Shown here: piece by piece, positions 1 through 6,401 of the stretch
Layout: every line of letters starts with the position of its first letter
How positions within the stretch are numbered: position 1 is the stretch's first letter
Assembly: GCA_027005175.1 (NCBI GenBank)
Contig: JALTMC010000830.1
Span: forward strand, 1-10,134
DNA length: 10,134 bases
From: Myxococcales bacterium
Lineage (GTDB): Bacteria; Myxococcota_C; UBA6777
Direction: 5' to 3'
Notes under the pieces: model-generated
Databases searched by the model: none
What the model was told of the DNA's origin: nothing
Seen by the model: the letters and a program-made list of their open reading frames with translations, nothing else
Translations under genes and position numbers: made by a program

Positions 1-32
1 AGTGCGACATGGATAATGTTGTGTTGGGATAG
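1..32 (+). CDS. Possible 3' end of an upstream gene
   Basis: Frame 3 is open from the window edge and ends at TAG 30-32, giving a tail that would read CDMDNVVLG. A 9-bp hairpin and then a terminator-like hairpin follow directly, which is what one expects just after a gene end. Frame 1 is also open, to TAA at 124-126, but its product has no gene-like character. Too little sequence is present to name a family, and the call rests only on position. Confidence 0.2.
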   Translation, partial: CDMDNVVLG

Positions 33-60
33 ACTCTCTTTCGTTGTCGTTGGGAGTCTA
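30..60 (+). other. 9-bp stem-loop near the left edge
   Basis: TAGACTCTC (30-38) pairs with GGGAGTCTA (52-60) with one T-G wobble, leaving a 13-base loop. No T-run follows, so it is not itself a terminator; the terminator-like hairpin starts 15 bases later. It may be part of the 3' untranslated region of an upstream gene or of a small RNA whose 5' end lies outside the window. Confidence 0.4.
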
Positions 61-74
61 GAAAGACAACTCTT

Positions 75-114
75 GTTCGCAGTCGAATGCAGACGCGAAC
101 CCGGTTTTTGTTTG
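75..114 (+). terminator. Rho-independent terminator-like hairpin
   Basis: GTTCGC (75-80) pairs with GCGAAC (95-100), and inside it GTC (82-84) pairs with GAC (92-94) around a bulged A at 81 and a 7-base loop. The stem is followed by CCGG and then TTTTTGTTTG. A nine-pair stem followed by a U-rich tail on the plus strand fits intrinsic termination of a transcript entering from the left edge. The CCGG between stem and T-run is slightly atypical. Confidence 0.5.
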
Positions 115-484
115 TGGGGCTGGTAAAGACACCTTTGGCTCGTACCTTTTTTAGTCGATTGCGTAGAGCCAGTGCCAGCCTTGCTGCAAAGGCTGGATTT
201 CGATCCTTTGCCTCCACTCCAACATAACGCCACTCCATCCACTCCTTGGCAAGGGATGGCGAAGCGAGAAAACCTTGTAACATAAGGATTGAAAACACAA
301 GAGATATGTGAAGTGTTCGCTTGCACATGTTTCCACCATCGTATGGCTCAATCGTGTCGCTTGACATTCTTGTTTGTGATGAGTTTTTTGGCCATGAATT
401 CGAAATTCAGTCCACTTGAGTTGTTACCAGTAACTACAACTTTTCTCAAGTTTGGGTTTGGGAGGATGGGTCTTTCGCTTTGGG

Positions 485-601
485 TTATTCGATCCCGTAT
501 CGGGCCATTTTTTTGAGGAGGCCCTGCCGGGAGAGACCGAGCGCTTGGGCTGTGTTTGTGCCAGTGAAGGACTGTTTGCTCTGGGCGGCGTAAAGCATGT
601 C
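485..601 (-). pseudogene. Remnant of a sigma-54 activator: C-terminal Fis-type HTH
   Basis: Reading the minus strand from 601 to the TAA at 485-487 gives 38 residues ending in ALGLSRQGLLKKMARYGIE. This is the recognition helix and C-terminal end typical of the Fis-type (HTH_8) DNA-binding domain that closes NtrC-like sigma-54 activators, where LGLSRQGLxKKxxRYGI is a hallmark. It stops where such proteins normally stop. The same frame is blocked upstream by TGA at 602-604 and by a further stop about 40 bases beyond, and I find no AAA+ motifs (Walker A, GAFTGA) in the minus-strand frames up to feoA. It is therefore a 3' fragment of a degraded gene. A less likely reading is a free-standing 37-residue protein starting at ATG 598, but its ribosome binding site is weak and the first HTH helix would be incomplete. 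The family call is strong; the status as a relic is inference. Confidence 0.7.
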
Positions 602-804
602 TCATCTTTCGCAGACTTCCTCTCCATGTGGTTGCTATTGACATGGTCATTCTCCATTTCGATGCAGCCCGACCTTCTGGTCAAAGCTTTTTGTTGTTTG
701 GTCTTTCCCTAATGCAGCCTTTGTGTCAGACATGTGAGGTTCTGTAACTTGTTGAAAATCCTTGTCTTGCGTTGTCTTTGTCGAGGGTGGCAGGCTATGT
801 CTTG

Positions 805-852
805 CAAGCCACTGTCAACAGCGTTGACGGTGCTTGTGACCGCTGTTGATAG
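805..852 (+). promoter_or_regulatory. Structured inverted-repeat block with two competing stems
   Basis: Stem A: CAAGC (805-809) with GCTTG (832-836), then after one bulged C, ACTGTCAAC (811-819) with GTTGACGGT (823-831), closing on a 3-base AGC loop. This gives 14 pairs with one wobble. Stem B: CTGTCAACAGCG (812-823) with CGCTGTTGATAG (841-852), 12 pairs with one wobble. Both use bases 812-823, so they exclude each other. At DNA level the block is three copies of one half-site (TCAAC at 815-819, GTTGA at 823-827 and at 845-849), which also fits a protein-binding operator. It lies immediately upstream of a candidate promoter and about 350 bases before feoA. The sequence does not resemble a Fur box. 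Whether it acts as RNA switch or as operator cannot be told from sequence. Confidence 0.45.
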
Positions 853-860
853 CTGACTCC

Positions 861-890
861 TTGATTTTTTGAATGAGGTTCATATATATA
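861..890 (+). promoter_or_regulatory. Candidate sigma-70-type promoter for feoAB
   Basis: TTGATT (861-866) and TATATA (883-888) are separated by 16 bases; the alternating run allows -10 at 885-890 with an 18-base spacer. Transcription would begin near 895-900 and give a leader of roughly 300 bases before feoA. The repeat block at 805-852 would then lie just upstream of the -35 box, in a typical regulator position. The match is by eye only, and T/A-rich stretches give such matches by chance. Confidence 0.35.
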
Positions 891-1205
891 GGTAAGCAGA
901 AAAAGTCTTGGGTAGGGTACTTGCGATCTGATGGTCATCACTCTTCAGGTCGGAAATACAACACCAAAGGTATCGTTAGTTTTCGTTTGAAGTTCCAAAT
1001 TCGAAGCTCTGAATGGCTCGCAAACCGCTGGGCTTGTGTCTGTGTTTTGTGTTGTGGGTGTTTTGCTTTTGGGAAGGGCACCTCTCTCCAACACAGATAT
1101 AAGCTTGAAATGTTGTTGTATCGTTCGTCATCTTTTTGGGGTGGTGTTCCTTACGAGTCTGAGGAGTGATGTCTCTTGGAGTATGTGTAGGAAGGAATTC
1201 ATTCC

Positions 1206-1493
1206 ATGAATGTTTCGAAAGTTGTGTCAAAGAAGAAGGGGTCTTCCTTGGAAGACGCGGTTCCATTGTGTGACTTGACGGCGGGGCAATATGCCAAAGT
1301 TTCGTGGGTTAATCAGGACAACCCCTTTGCCGGTCGTTTGCGTGATCTTGGATTTGTTCCTGGGAGTATTATGCGTGTTCGACAGAGAGCACCTCTTGCC
1401 GGGCCTGTTGAATATGAGATTCGCGGTAGTCGATTTTGTTTGCGCCGTCAGGACTCTTGTGACATTCATGTGTTACCGATTCAGCATTCTTGA
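1206..1493 (+). CDS. feoA: Ferrous iron transport protein A (FeoA)
   Basis: A 95-residue cytoplasmic protein with the SH3-like FeoA domain over residues 20-90. The family's turn motif is visible as LRDLGFVPGS (45-54), followed by the strand pattern MRVRQRAPLAGPVEYEIRG and the closing LRRQDSCDIHV. FeoA proteins are usually 75-85 residues; this one has an extra Lys/Ser-rich stretch of about 18 residues at the start. FeoA is thought to bind the FeoB GTPase domain and modulate iron(II) uptake. The start at ATG 1206 is supported by AGGAAGGA (1189-1196) nine bases upstream. feoB follows after 144 bases on the same strand. The start codon lies in a small stem, ATTCAT (1197-1202) with ATGAAT (1206-1211). 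The family assignment is firm, from domain pattern and neighbour; the regulatory role is family knowledge. Confidence 0.93.
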   Translation: MNVSKVVSKKKGSSLEDAVPLCDLTAGQYAKVSWVNQDNPFAGRLRDLGFVPGSIMRVRQRAPLAGPVEYEIRGSRFCLRRQDSCDIHVLPIQHS

Positions 1494-1560
1494 GCAAATT
1501 TCCGAGTAGGTAAGTGTAACGAAGTCTGTTGCACTTCTAATCTGTAGCGGCTTCTTGTCT

Positions 1561-1599
1561 ACCAAGGGTTTCTTCATTCAAAAGTGAAAGAAACTTGGT
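1561..1599 (+). promoter_or_regulatory. Intercistronic hairpin between feoA and feoB
   Basis: ACCAAG (1561-1566) pairs with CTTGGT (1594-1599). After a 2-base GG bulge, TTTCTT (1569-1574) pairs with AAGAAA (1588-1593), and CA (1575-1576) pairs with TG (1585-1586) across a single bulged A, leaving an 8-base loop. About 14 pairs in all. No T-run follows directly, so it is a poor terminator. It may protect the feoA message, be a processing site, or lower feoB expression relative to feoA. It sits 38 bases upstream of the feoB start. Confidence 0.45.
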
Positions 1600-1637
1600 C
1601 ATCGTTACTTGTGAGTATTTTTTAAGGAAGATCTTTG

Positions 1638-3581
1638 ATGTGTGAAGAAACTTCTGGCTTGGGTGAGGCTGAGCAGAAGCGTCAGTTGTTGGCATTGGTA
1701 GGGAGTCCCAATTCTGGTAAGTCAACTTTGTTTAATGCGCTGACTGGGTTGCGTGCAAAGGTGGCAAATTATCCCGGTGTTACGGTTGAACGATACGAAG
1801 GCCTTGTCTCTCTGCCCCATCACCAACAGGCGATGTTGGTTGATTTACCGGGTGCATATAGCTTCGAGGCACTGTCTCCGGAGGAGGAGGTTGCAGTTGA
1901 TGTTTTGACGGGGAATATGCCTGGAAGTCAAACACCAGACTGTATCTTGTTTGTTTCAGACTGTACCTCTTTGTCTCGGACGTTGCCGCAGCTTGGGGCT
2001 TTATTAAAGCTGACGGAGAAGCCTGTTATTCTCGTCTTGACCATGCTTGATGAGTTGAAGGCACGTGGTGGGCAGATACATCCGTTTAAACTGGAGCGGG
2101 ATCTCGGTATTCCTGTGGTTGGGGTGGTTGGCAATCGTGGAATTGGTCTGGAGGATCTACGTGAGCTTTTGGGTTCGGAGGAGAAGTATCAAAGGCGTAA
2201 GCCTCGCCGCAGCCCTCCGTTGGACCCAGAAGAGCGATTCGCTTGGGCTGATGGTGTTCTGAAAGAATCGTACCAGACCCCTACCGAGGGAACACCTCTG
2301 ACCGATGCGTTTGACAAGCTGTTGCTTCATCCTGTTTTTGGTGTGTTGTTCTTTATCGTTGTGATGGTTTTTTTCTTTCAGGCGATTTTTCAATGGGCGG
2401 TTCCTCTCCAAGATCTCATGGAGCAAGGGGTTCTTTCTCTGGGAGCTCTCTTCCAATCACTGCCCAATCATTGGCTTCGCCAGCTCTTGGTTGATGGTGT
2501 GATTGCGGGAGTTGGTAGTGTTGTGGTGTTTCTTCCACAGATCGCGCTTCTGTTTTTGTTGATCACCTTGATGGAACACATCGGTTATATGAGTCGAGCG
2601 GCCTTTCTTATCGATCGATTGATGGGGAGTGTCGGTCTGGATGGGCGCTCCTTTGTGTCGATGCTTTCGTCGTATGCGTGTGCGATCCCAGGAATTATGG
2701 CGACCCGCGGTATTCCCGATCCAAAGAACCGCTTGGTCACGATTCTCGTCGCACCTCTCATGACATGCTCAGCCCGATTGCCTGTCTATGCTTTGCTGAT
2801 CGCAGCGTTTATTCCCGCCACAACCATCGGTATCTTCAACCTCCAAGGTTTGGTGTTGTTGGGCCTCTATCTCCTCGGCGCCCTCTCCGGTCTCATCCTT
2901 GCGTGGTTCTTGCGACGGGGGCCGCTGCGAGGCTCTACCCTTCCTTTTTATATTGAACTTCCCCCTTATCGTCTGCCGTCTCTTCTCACGGTCTTTCGAG
3001 GAGTGTGGACCCCTGTGATGCGCTTTGTTCGCCGGGCAGGAACGATTATCTTGTTGGCGTCGATTGTGTTGTGGTTCTTGCTCAACTTTCCAACCGTCAA
3101 GGTTCCTGCATCGGTGCAATCGAAGGGAGAGCAGGCGATCTCTTCCTACCAGCTTGAAAATAGCTACGCTGCCATGATGGGAAAAACCATCGAGCCGCTG
3201 ATCGCACCGCTGGGCTTCGACTGGCGCGTGGGTATCGGCCTTGTGGCATCACTCGCTGCACGCGAAGTGATTGTTGCCACCATGGCTCAAACGTATGCAG
3301 TCAAGGCTACAGATGAGAATACCAAAGCTTTGCAACAGGTCTTACCTCGGTACCTTCGCCCTCCAGGCTCCCAAAAAGACGACCCTGTTGAAAGCCTCGC
3401 TGTTGCTTTGTCTTTGCTTATCTTTTTTGTTTTTGCGCTACAATGTGTCTCGACATTGGCTGTGATGAAGAAAGAAACAGGTTCCTGGAAGTGGCCTTTG
3501 ATCTCGTTCTCCTCTCTGCTTCTTTTTGCCTACAGTGCTTCATTTCTGACGTTCCGCCTGACTCTTTGGTTGGGTTCTTGA
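1638..3581 (+). CDS. feoB: Ferrous iron transporter FeoB
   Basis: A 647-residue inner-membrane iron(II) transporter with an N-terminal GTPase domain. Start at ATG 1638, with AAGGAAG (1624-1630) seven bases upstream, rather than the adjacent TTG 1635. G1 is GSPNSGKS (22-29), switch I Thr is T49 in NYPGVTVE, and G3 is DLPG (69-72). G4 reads TMLD (135-138) in place of the usual NMxD, and the G5 position reads GNRG rather than the usual Ser-containing loop. A short cytoplasmic helical domain follows (about 165-230). The membrane part holds the Gate motifs MEHIGYMSRAAFLIDRLMG (312-330), SSYACAIPGIMATR (344-357, with Cys348) and APLMTCSARLP (372-382, with Cys377). The C-terminal helices include LAAREVIVATMAQTY and FALQCVSTLAV. 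FeoB proteins of Escherichia coli type are about 770 residues; this one is of the shorter class. No FeoC gene follows. Transport role is firm; nucleotide preference is open because of G4/G5. Confidence 0.95.
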   Translation: MCEETSGLGEAEQKRQLLALVGSPNSGKSTLFNALTGLRAKVANYPGVTVERYEGLVSLPHHQQAMLVDLPGAYSFEALSPEEEVAVDVLTGNMPGSQTPDCILFVSDCTSLSRTLPQLGALLKLTEKPVILVLTMLDELKARGGQIHPFKLERDLGIPVVGVVGNRGIGLEDLRELLGSEEKYQRRKPRRSPPLDPEERFAWADGVLKESYQTPTEGTPLTDAFDKLLLHPVFGVLFFIVVMVFFFQAIFQWAVPLQDLMEQGVLSLGALFQSLPNHWLRQLLVDGVIAGVGSVVVFLPQIALLFLLITLMEHIGYMSRAAFLIDRLMGSVGLDGRSFVSMLSSYACAIPGIMATRGIPDPKNRLVTILVAPLMTCSARLPVYALLIAAFIPATTIGIFNLQGLVLLGLYLLGALSGLILAWFLRRGPLRGSTLPFYIELPPYRLPSLLTVFRGVWTPVMRFVRRAGTIILLASIVLWFLLNFPTVKVPASVQSKGEQAISSYQLENSYAAMMGKTIEPLIAPLGFDWRVGIGLVASLAAREVIVATMAQTYAVKATDENTKALQQVLPRYLRPPGSQKDDPVESLAVALSLLIFFVFALQCVSTLAVMKKETGSWKWPLISFSSLLLFAYSASFLTFRLTLWLGS

Positions 3582-3666
3582 TAGAGTGAGTCGCTTCGTT
3601 CGGATGATTCATGGATATGGTCTGTTGCTCACAGCAAAATGTTGATGATCTTTCCGGATGGGTTCG
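3582..3666. other. Convergent gap between feoB and the kinase gene
   Basis: 85 bases separate the two facing stop codons. The best fold I see is TGCT-CAC-AGCA, a 4-bp stem with no T-run on either strand. There is no convincing intrinsic terminator for either gene, so termination may be Rho-dependent or the 3' ends may overlap. Confidence 0.4.
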
Positions 3667-5046
3667 TCACTGTCCGAAGAGGCTACCGATTTGAAAGACA
3701 CCAAGGAGCATGGTTGCAAAGGCAATGACGGCGAGGAGTGTGCCGAGGGAGTGGTGATTGTCGAGAAAGTGAGCAGCTTGGAAGCAGAGTCGTTTGAGAA
3801 ACGTCGCAGCACATCGGACGCGAATTTGACCTTCCTGAAAGCTCTGTAACAGATCCAGCATTTCTTGTACGCTTTGGAATCGTTGTTCGGGGAGCTTTTC
3901 CATTCCTTTGCGCAGAAGATACCCAAGTTCACGAGGTACAGCTCCTTGGATCGGAGCCGTTATTTTTTCGGAATCGACAGGCTCCTCCATCAGAACACCA
4001 AACAGGTATTCTTGTGGGCTACTTTTGTGTTCCAAATAATGACGGAGAGTAAGGAACTCATAGAAGAGAACACAGAGGCTATAGATGTCGGTACGTTCGT
4101 CAAGATCGTTTCCTGACACTTGCTCTGGAGCCATATAAGCAGGGGTACCTATGACGGCACCCAGTTGGGTTTGAAAGTTTCTTTGATCTTCGGGTTTAAG
4201 GTGACTGGAGTCATGAAGGCGTTTTGCGATTCCCCAATCCATAAGCATCACTTCACCGTAATTTCCAATCATTACATTTTCGGGTTTGAGATCGCGGTGA
4301 ATAAAACCCTGCTGATGGGCATAGTGGACAGCTTCCAAGATCGTTGTGAAGATCTGGATACGTCGCTCAAATGTATATTTTTTGTGATAACTCCGATTGC
4401 CTTGTTTGAGCTTCTCTATCACACTGTCAAGCGACTCTCCCTCGACGTATTTCATGGTGAAGAAGTAGTGGCCTTCTTCGTTGCGACCGACATCGTAAAT
4501 GGGCACAATGTTGGGGTGTTCGAGCTGTCCTACTGTGCGAACTTCTTCAACAAATCGAGCGATACTCATTCCCTGGTCGCCCTGTTTTATGATCTTCATG
4601 GCGACCCGGCGTTTGATGTCGCTGTCCCGAACAAGGAGCACCTCTCCTGCTCCCCCTTCTCCGAGCTTTGAGAGGGTCTGATACCGAGTCTGCCCTTCTT
4701 GTGACCACTTTACCTCGCTGCCATTGGACATGACCTTGGGCAGAACCGTCATGTTTCGAACAGAGTGTACTTTTTGGGGAGTGGGTGTGTTTGTCTGTGC
4801 TGGTTGATGTCGGGCAAGTGTGTGAATCGCAGCCTTTGGCTGTGGGTTGGAGATATCGGGTGGTATGCTTGCCGGGGAGAGCACATGTTCTGCGGGATTG
4901 TGCCAGGATGGGTCAAAGAGAGTTGCTTTGGGGTTTTCCACAGGCTCTTGGTACCACACTGTATCGTTGAGGCTTGGATCAGGGTGCTCCTCCATCACTG
5001 TGCGAGCAGCCCACATCATCTCACTTGATTCTGAATACCTGACCAT
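3667..5046 (-). CDS. Tail-anchored Hanks-type Ser/Thr protein kinase
   Basis: A 459-residue kinase. Residues 1-118 are Pro/Asn/Ser-rich and probably disordered. The kinase domain (about 121-400) has the Gly loop GEGGAGEV (129-136), catalytic Lys K151 in AMKII, helix C Glu E168, catalytic loop HRDLKPENV (250-258) with D252 and N257, metal-binding DWG (270-272) in place of DFG, GTPAYMAPE (300-308), and D320 in DIYSL. All catalytic residues are present, so it should be active. DWG is a known variant in myxobacterial and planctomycete kinases. One hydrophobic helix (about 434-452) lies almost at the C terminus, leaving a tail of about seven residues. The kinase is thus cytoplasmic, anchored by its tail, with no PASTA or other outer sensor. 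Start ATG 5046 has GAGGGA (5056-5061) nine bases upstream. It is separated by 205 bases from the HAD gene on the same strand. Substrates and signal are unknown. Confidence 0.93.
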   Translation of the reverse strand: MVRYSESSEMMWAARTVMEEHPDPSLNDTVWYQEPVENPKATLFDPSWHNPAEHVLSPASIPPDISNPQPKAAIHTLARHQPAQTNTPTPQKVHSVRNMTVLPKVMSNGSEVKWSQEGQTRYQTLSKLGEGGAGEVLLVRDSDIKRRVAMKIIKQGDQGMSIARFVEEVRTVGQLEHPNIVPIYDVGRNEEGHYFFTMKYVEGESLDSVIEKLKQGNRSYHKKYTFERRIQIFTTILEAVHYAHQQGFIHRDLKPENVMIGNYGEVMLMDWGIAKRLHDSSHLKPEDQRNFQTQLGAVIGTPAYMAPEQVSGNDLDERTDIYSLCVLFYEFLTLRHYLEHKSSPQEYLFGVLMEEPVDSEKITAPIQGAVPRELGYLLRKGMEKLPEQRFQSVQEMLDLLQSFQEGQIRVRCAATFLKRLCFQAAHFLDNHHSLGTLLAVIAFATMLLGVFQIGSLFGQ

Positions 5047-5251
5047 TCCCGACGATCCCTCTTTTTTTGACTTGCCGTGAGAATCTTCAAGCTATGGAAT
5101 ACTCACAACATGTTTGTTTTTTTGCATACAATCGCTCCACTTGTATCAACGGCAGGCTTCTGGTCTTCCTTCAATGGTTACTTTTTCCCGGAATCCAAAC
5201 ATGATGCGTGACACTCCAATCTTTGGCGGGGTTTTTGTTGTGGTAGCATCG
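5047..5251 (-). other. Gap upstream of the kinase gene
   Basis: 205 bases between the kinase start and the stop of the HAD gene, probably holding the kinase promoter. On the minus strand a weak candidate is TTGATA followed by TATGCA with an unusually short 15-base spacer. A 5-bp stem GTGAG/CTCAC (5077-5106), partly extended past a mismatch, would lie in the leader. No clear terminator for the HAD gene is visible. Confidence 0.3.
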
Positions 5252-5962
5252 TTAACTTTTCTTGTTGGTTTGCGGTAGATATTCTTTCAGTGTGAGTAAG
5301 TTTTTTATGATATGTGTGGGGGAAGGTCCCGTTGTGGGTAGCTCTTGGTCGTGTTGGATCCAGATGCTATCGATCCCAGAGTTGTGGGCTCCACAGACAT
5401 CGTGATGATGGCTGTCTCCAATGTGGACTACGCGAGAGGGATCGATTTGGAAGTGCTCTAGGGCGAGATGAAAGATCTTGGGGGAGGGTTTCATAAAGTT
5501 GTAGTCCGAGGAAAAGACGAGCAGGTCAAACAGATCCCAAATACCGGTGGCCGTGAGGTAGTCTTGCCAATGTCCTTTGGGTGCCCAAAGATTGCAGATC
5601 AATCCCAAACGAAAGTGTTCAGACAACAGGCGAAGCATCTCGGTATATTCTGCGGGAACATGGCCTTGTTCATAGTGTGCAAAGGTCTCTTCCAAAAAAC
5701 CAAGCTGTTCTGGAGGAGCCCCCAACTCTGTCAGCACATCGCGGACTTGAGGGAAGTCTTCCACCTTCGCAGGGTTCGTATAATCCGCGATGATGCGATC
5801 GTAGCACTGGGTCATATAACGATTGACTTCTTCGGCAGATAAACCCTGACCCTCGACCCATTTGTAAATGAGATAGTAATCCTGAGTGGGGGAAAATCGA
5901 TCTTCATCAAACATGAATGTGTTGTTCATGTCCAACAACAACACTTTGTATGGAGCTAACAT
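5252..5962 (-). CDS. HAD-superfamily protein with atypical catalytic motifs
   Basis: A 236-residue cytoplasmic protein of the haloacid-dehalogenase fold with an alpha-helical cap (about residues 25-115). Start is ATG 5962, with AAGGTAGGA (5971-5979) eight bases upstream. The frame stays open to 6154, but that extension runs into the next gene and lacks family features. Motif I is DMNNT (11-15): the nucleophile Asp11 is present, but the second Asp of DxDxT is Asn13. Motif II, usually Ser/Thr before Asn, is CN (123-124) in LGLICNLW. Motif III is Lys158 in MKPSPKIF. Motif IV is GDSHHHD (182-188), with two metal-binding Asp. GDSxxxD plus KPxPxIF places it with small-molecule phosphatases and dehalogenases of the phosphoglycolate phosphatase-like group. 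Loss of the general acid Asp makes ordinary phosphatase activity uncertain. It follows a small membrane-protein gene by 55 bases on the same strand, so the two are probably cotranscribed. Substrate unknown. Confidence 0.85.
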   Translation of the reverse strand: MLAPYKVLLLDMNNTFMFDEDRFSPTQDYYLIYKWVEGQGLSAEEVNRYMTQCYDRIIADYTNPAKVEDFPQVRDVLTELGAPPEQLGFLEETFAHYEQGHVPAEYTEMLRLLSEHFRLGLICNLWAPKGHWQDYLTATGIWDLFDLLVFSSDYNFMKPSPKIFHLALEHFQIDPSRVVHIGDSHHHDVCGAHNSGIDSIWIQHDQELPTTGPSPTHIIKNLLTLKEYLPQTNKKS

Positions 5963-6017
5963 GCACAGAATCCTACCTTGGGGATGTGTGTTTTTTGTCG
6001 AGTTTTTTGGTTGGGAG

Positions 6018-6401
6018 TCAGGAAAGCAGATGAGGCCACACGACACGGATGGCTTCGCCAGCTCCCGCGCTGACAACATTCGCCAACAAAGCCCATAAAA
6101 ATGGATTCTTGATCCCAAGCACACGAAGATACATGCCTTCGACGAGGACAACAAGTCCTTCCCCTACGAAAAACAAAAGCCATCCGGGTGCAGGCATATA
6201 CCAGGGATACGCAAACCACAGGAAAGGGTGTGTGATGGCGCTAGCCCCAAATGCAATTAAGAGTTGTATCGGCCAACGCCGCCTTGGCACCATCCACATA
6301 TAGATCGGTATCTCAATGGCTTGTGTGATTAAAAATGCAATCCACCACATATGTAATGTCTTGGCGCTGATGGGAAGAAAATAAGAGGCTGTTGCCACCA
6401 T
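6018..6401 (-). CDS. Small four-helix membrane protein, unknown function
   Basis: A 127-residue integral membrane protein. Four hydrophobic segments are visible at about 17-37, 44-66, 73-93 and 101-122, joined by the basic loop PRRRWP (39-44). Polar residues inside the helices look functional: Gln27 and Glu30 in segment 1, ITHPFLWF (56-63) in segment 2, Glu81 and Glu88 in segment 3, Asn108 and Glu116 in segment 4. I recognise the ITHP...E...E layout as resembling small uncharacterised bacterial membrane proteins but cannot name a family. ATG 6401 was chosen, with a weak GGAA six bases upstream. TTG 6485 or GTG 6482 would add about 28 non-hydrophobic residues, and ATG 6350 would remove 17. It lies 55 bases upstream of the HAD gene, probably in one operon. 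The start is uncertain; that the gene is real is well supported by composition. Confidence 0.75.
   Translation of the reverse strand: MVATASYFLPISAKTLHMWWIAFLITQAIEIPIYMWMVPRRRWPIQLLIAFGASAITHPFLWFAYPWYMPAPGWLLFFVGEGLVVLVEGMYLRVLGIKNPFLWALLANVVSAGAGEAIRVVWPHLLS

Larger units (their letters stand above)
130..1205. other. Long region without an intact gene
   Basis: About 1.1 kb with no reading frame on either strand that looks like a real protein. All frames are short, overlap each other and give low-complexity or Cys/Trp-rich translations. What can be supported inside it is an 8-bp hairpin at 175-196 (CCAGCCTT/AAGGCTGG), the Fis-type helix-turn-helix remnant at 485-601, the structured repeat block at 805-852, and a candidate promoter at 861-890. 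The last 300 or so bases are probably the leader and control region of feoA. The rest looks like decayed sequence, consistent with loss of a regulator gene on the minus strand. Confidence 0.6.

Noticed and set aside
12-22. Fur-box-like GATAATGTT
   Set aside because: Only a half-site matches, and it lies 1.2 kb from feoA, so it cannot be tied to iron control.
420-440. Inverted repeat GTTG...CAAC as terminator for the HTH remnant
   Set aside because: The inner loop would be only 2 bases and no T-run follows on either strand.
348-712. Overlapping plus- and minus-strand frames of 75-100 codons
   Set aside because: Their translations are low-complexity and unlike protein; the only meaningful frame here is the shorter Fis-type HTH fragment in the third minus frame.
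873-1169. 98-residue plus-strand frame upstream of feoA
   Set aside because: No ribosome binding site, Cys/Trp-rich translation without any domain pattern, and it lies in the presumed leader of feoA.
1-1205. tRNA or rRNA gene in the gene-poor region
   Set aside because: No cloverleaf with a TTCGA-type arm and matching acceptor stem, and no conserved rRNA sequence, could be found by eye.
4120-4671. 183-residue plus-strand frame opposite the kinase
   Set aside because: Antisense shadow of the kinase domain, whose catalytic motifs are all on the minus strand.
5963-6154. 64-residue N-terminal extension of the HAD protein
   Set aside because: It overlaps the end of the membrane-protein gene, lacks family sequence, and ATG 5962 has a good Shine-Dalgarno sequence directly before the motif I strand.
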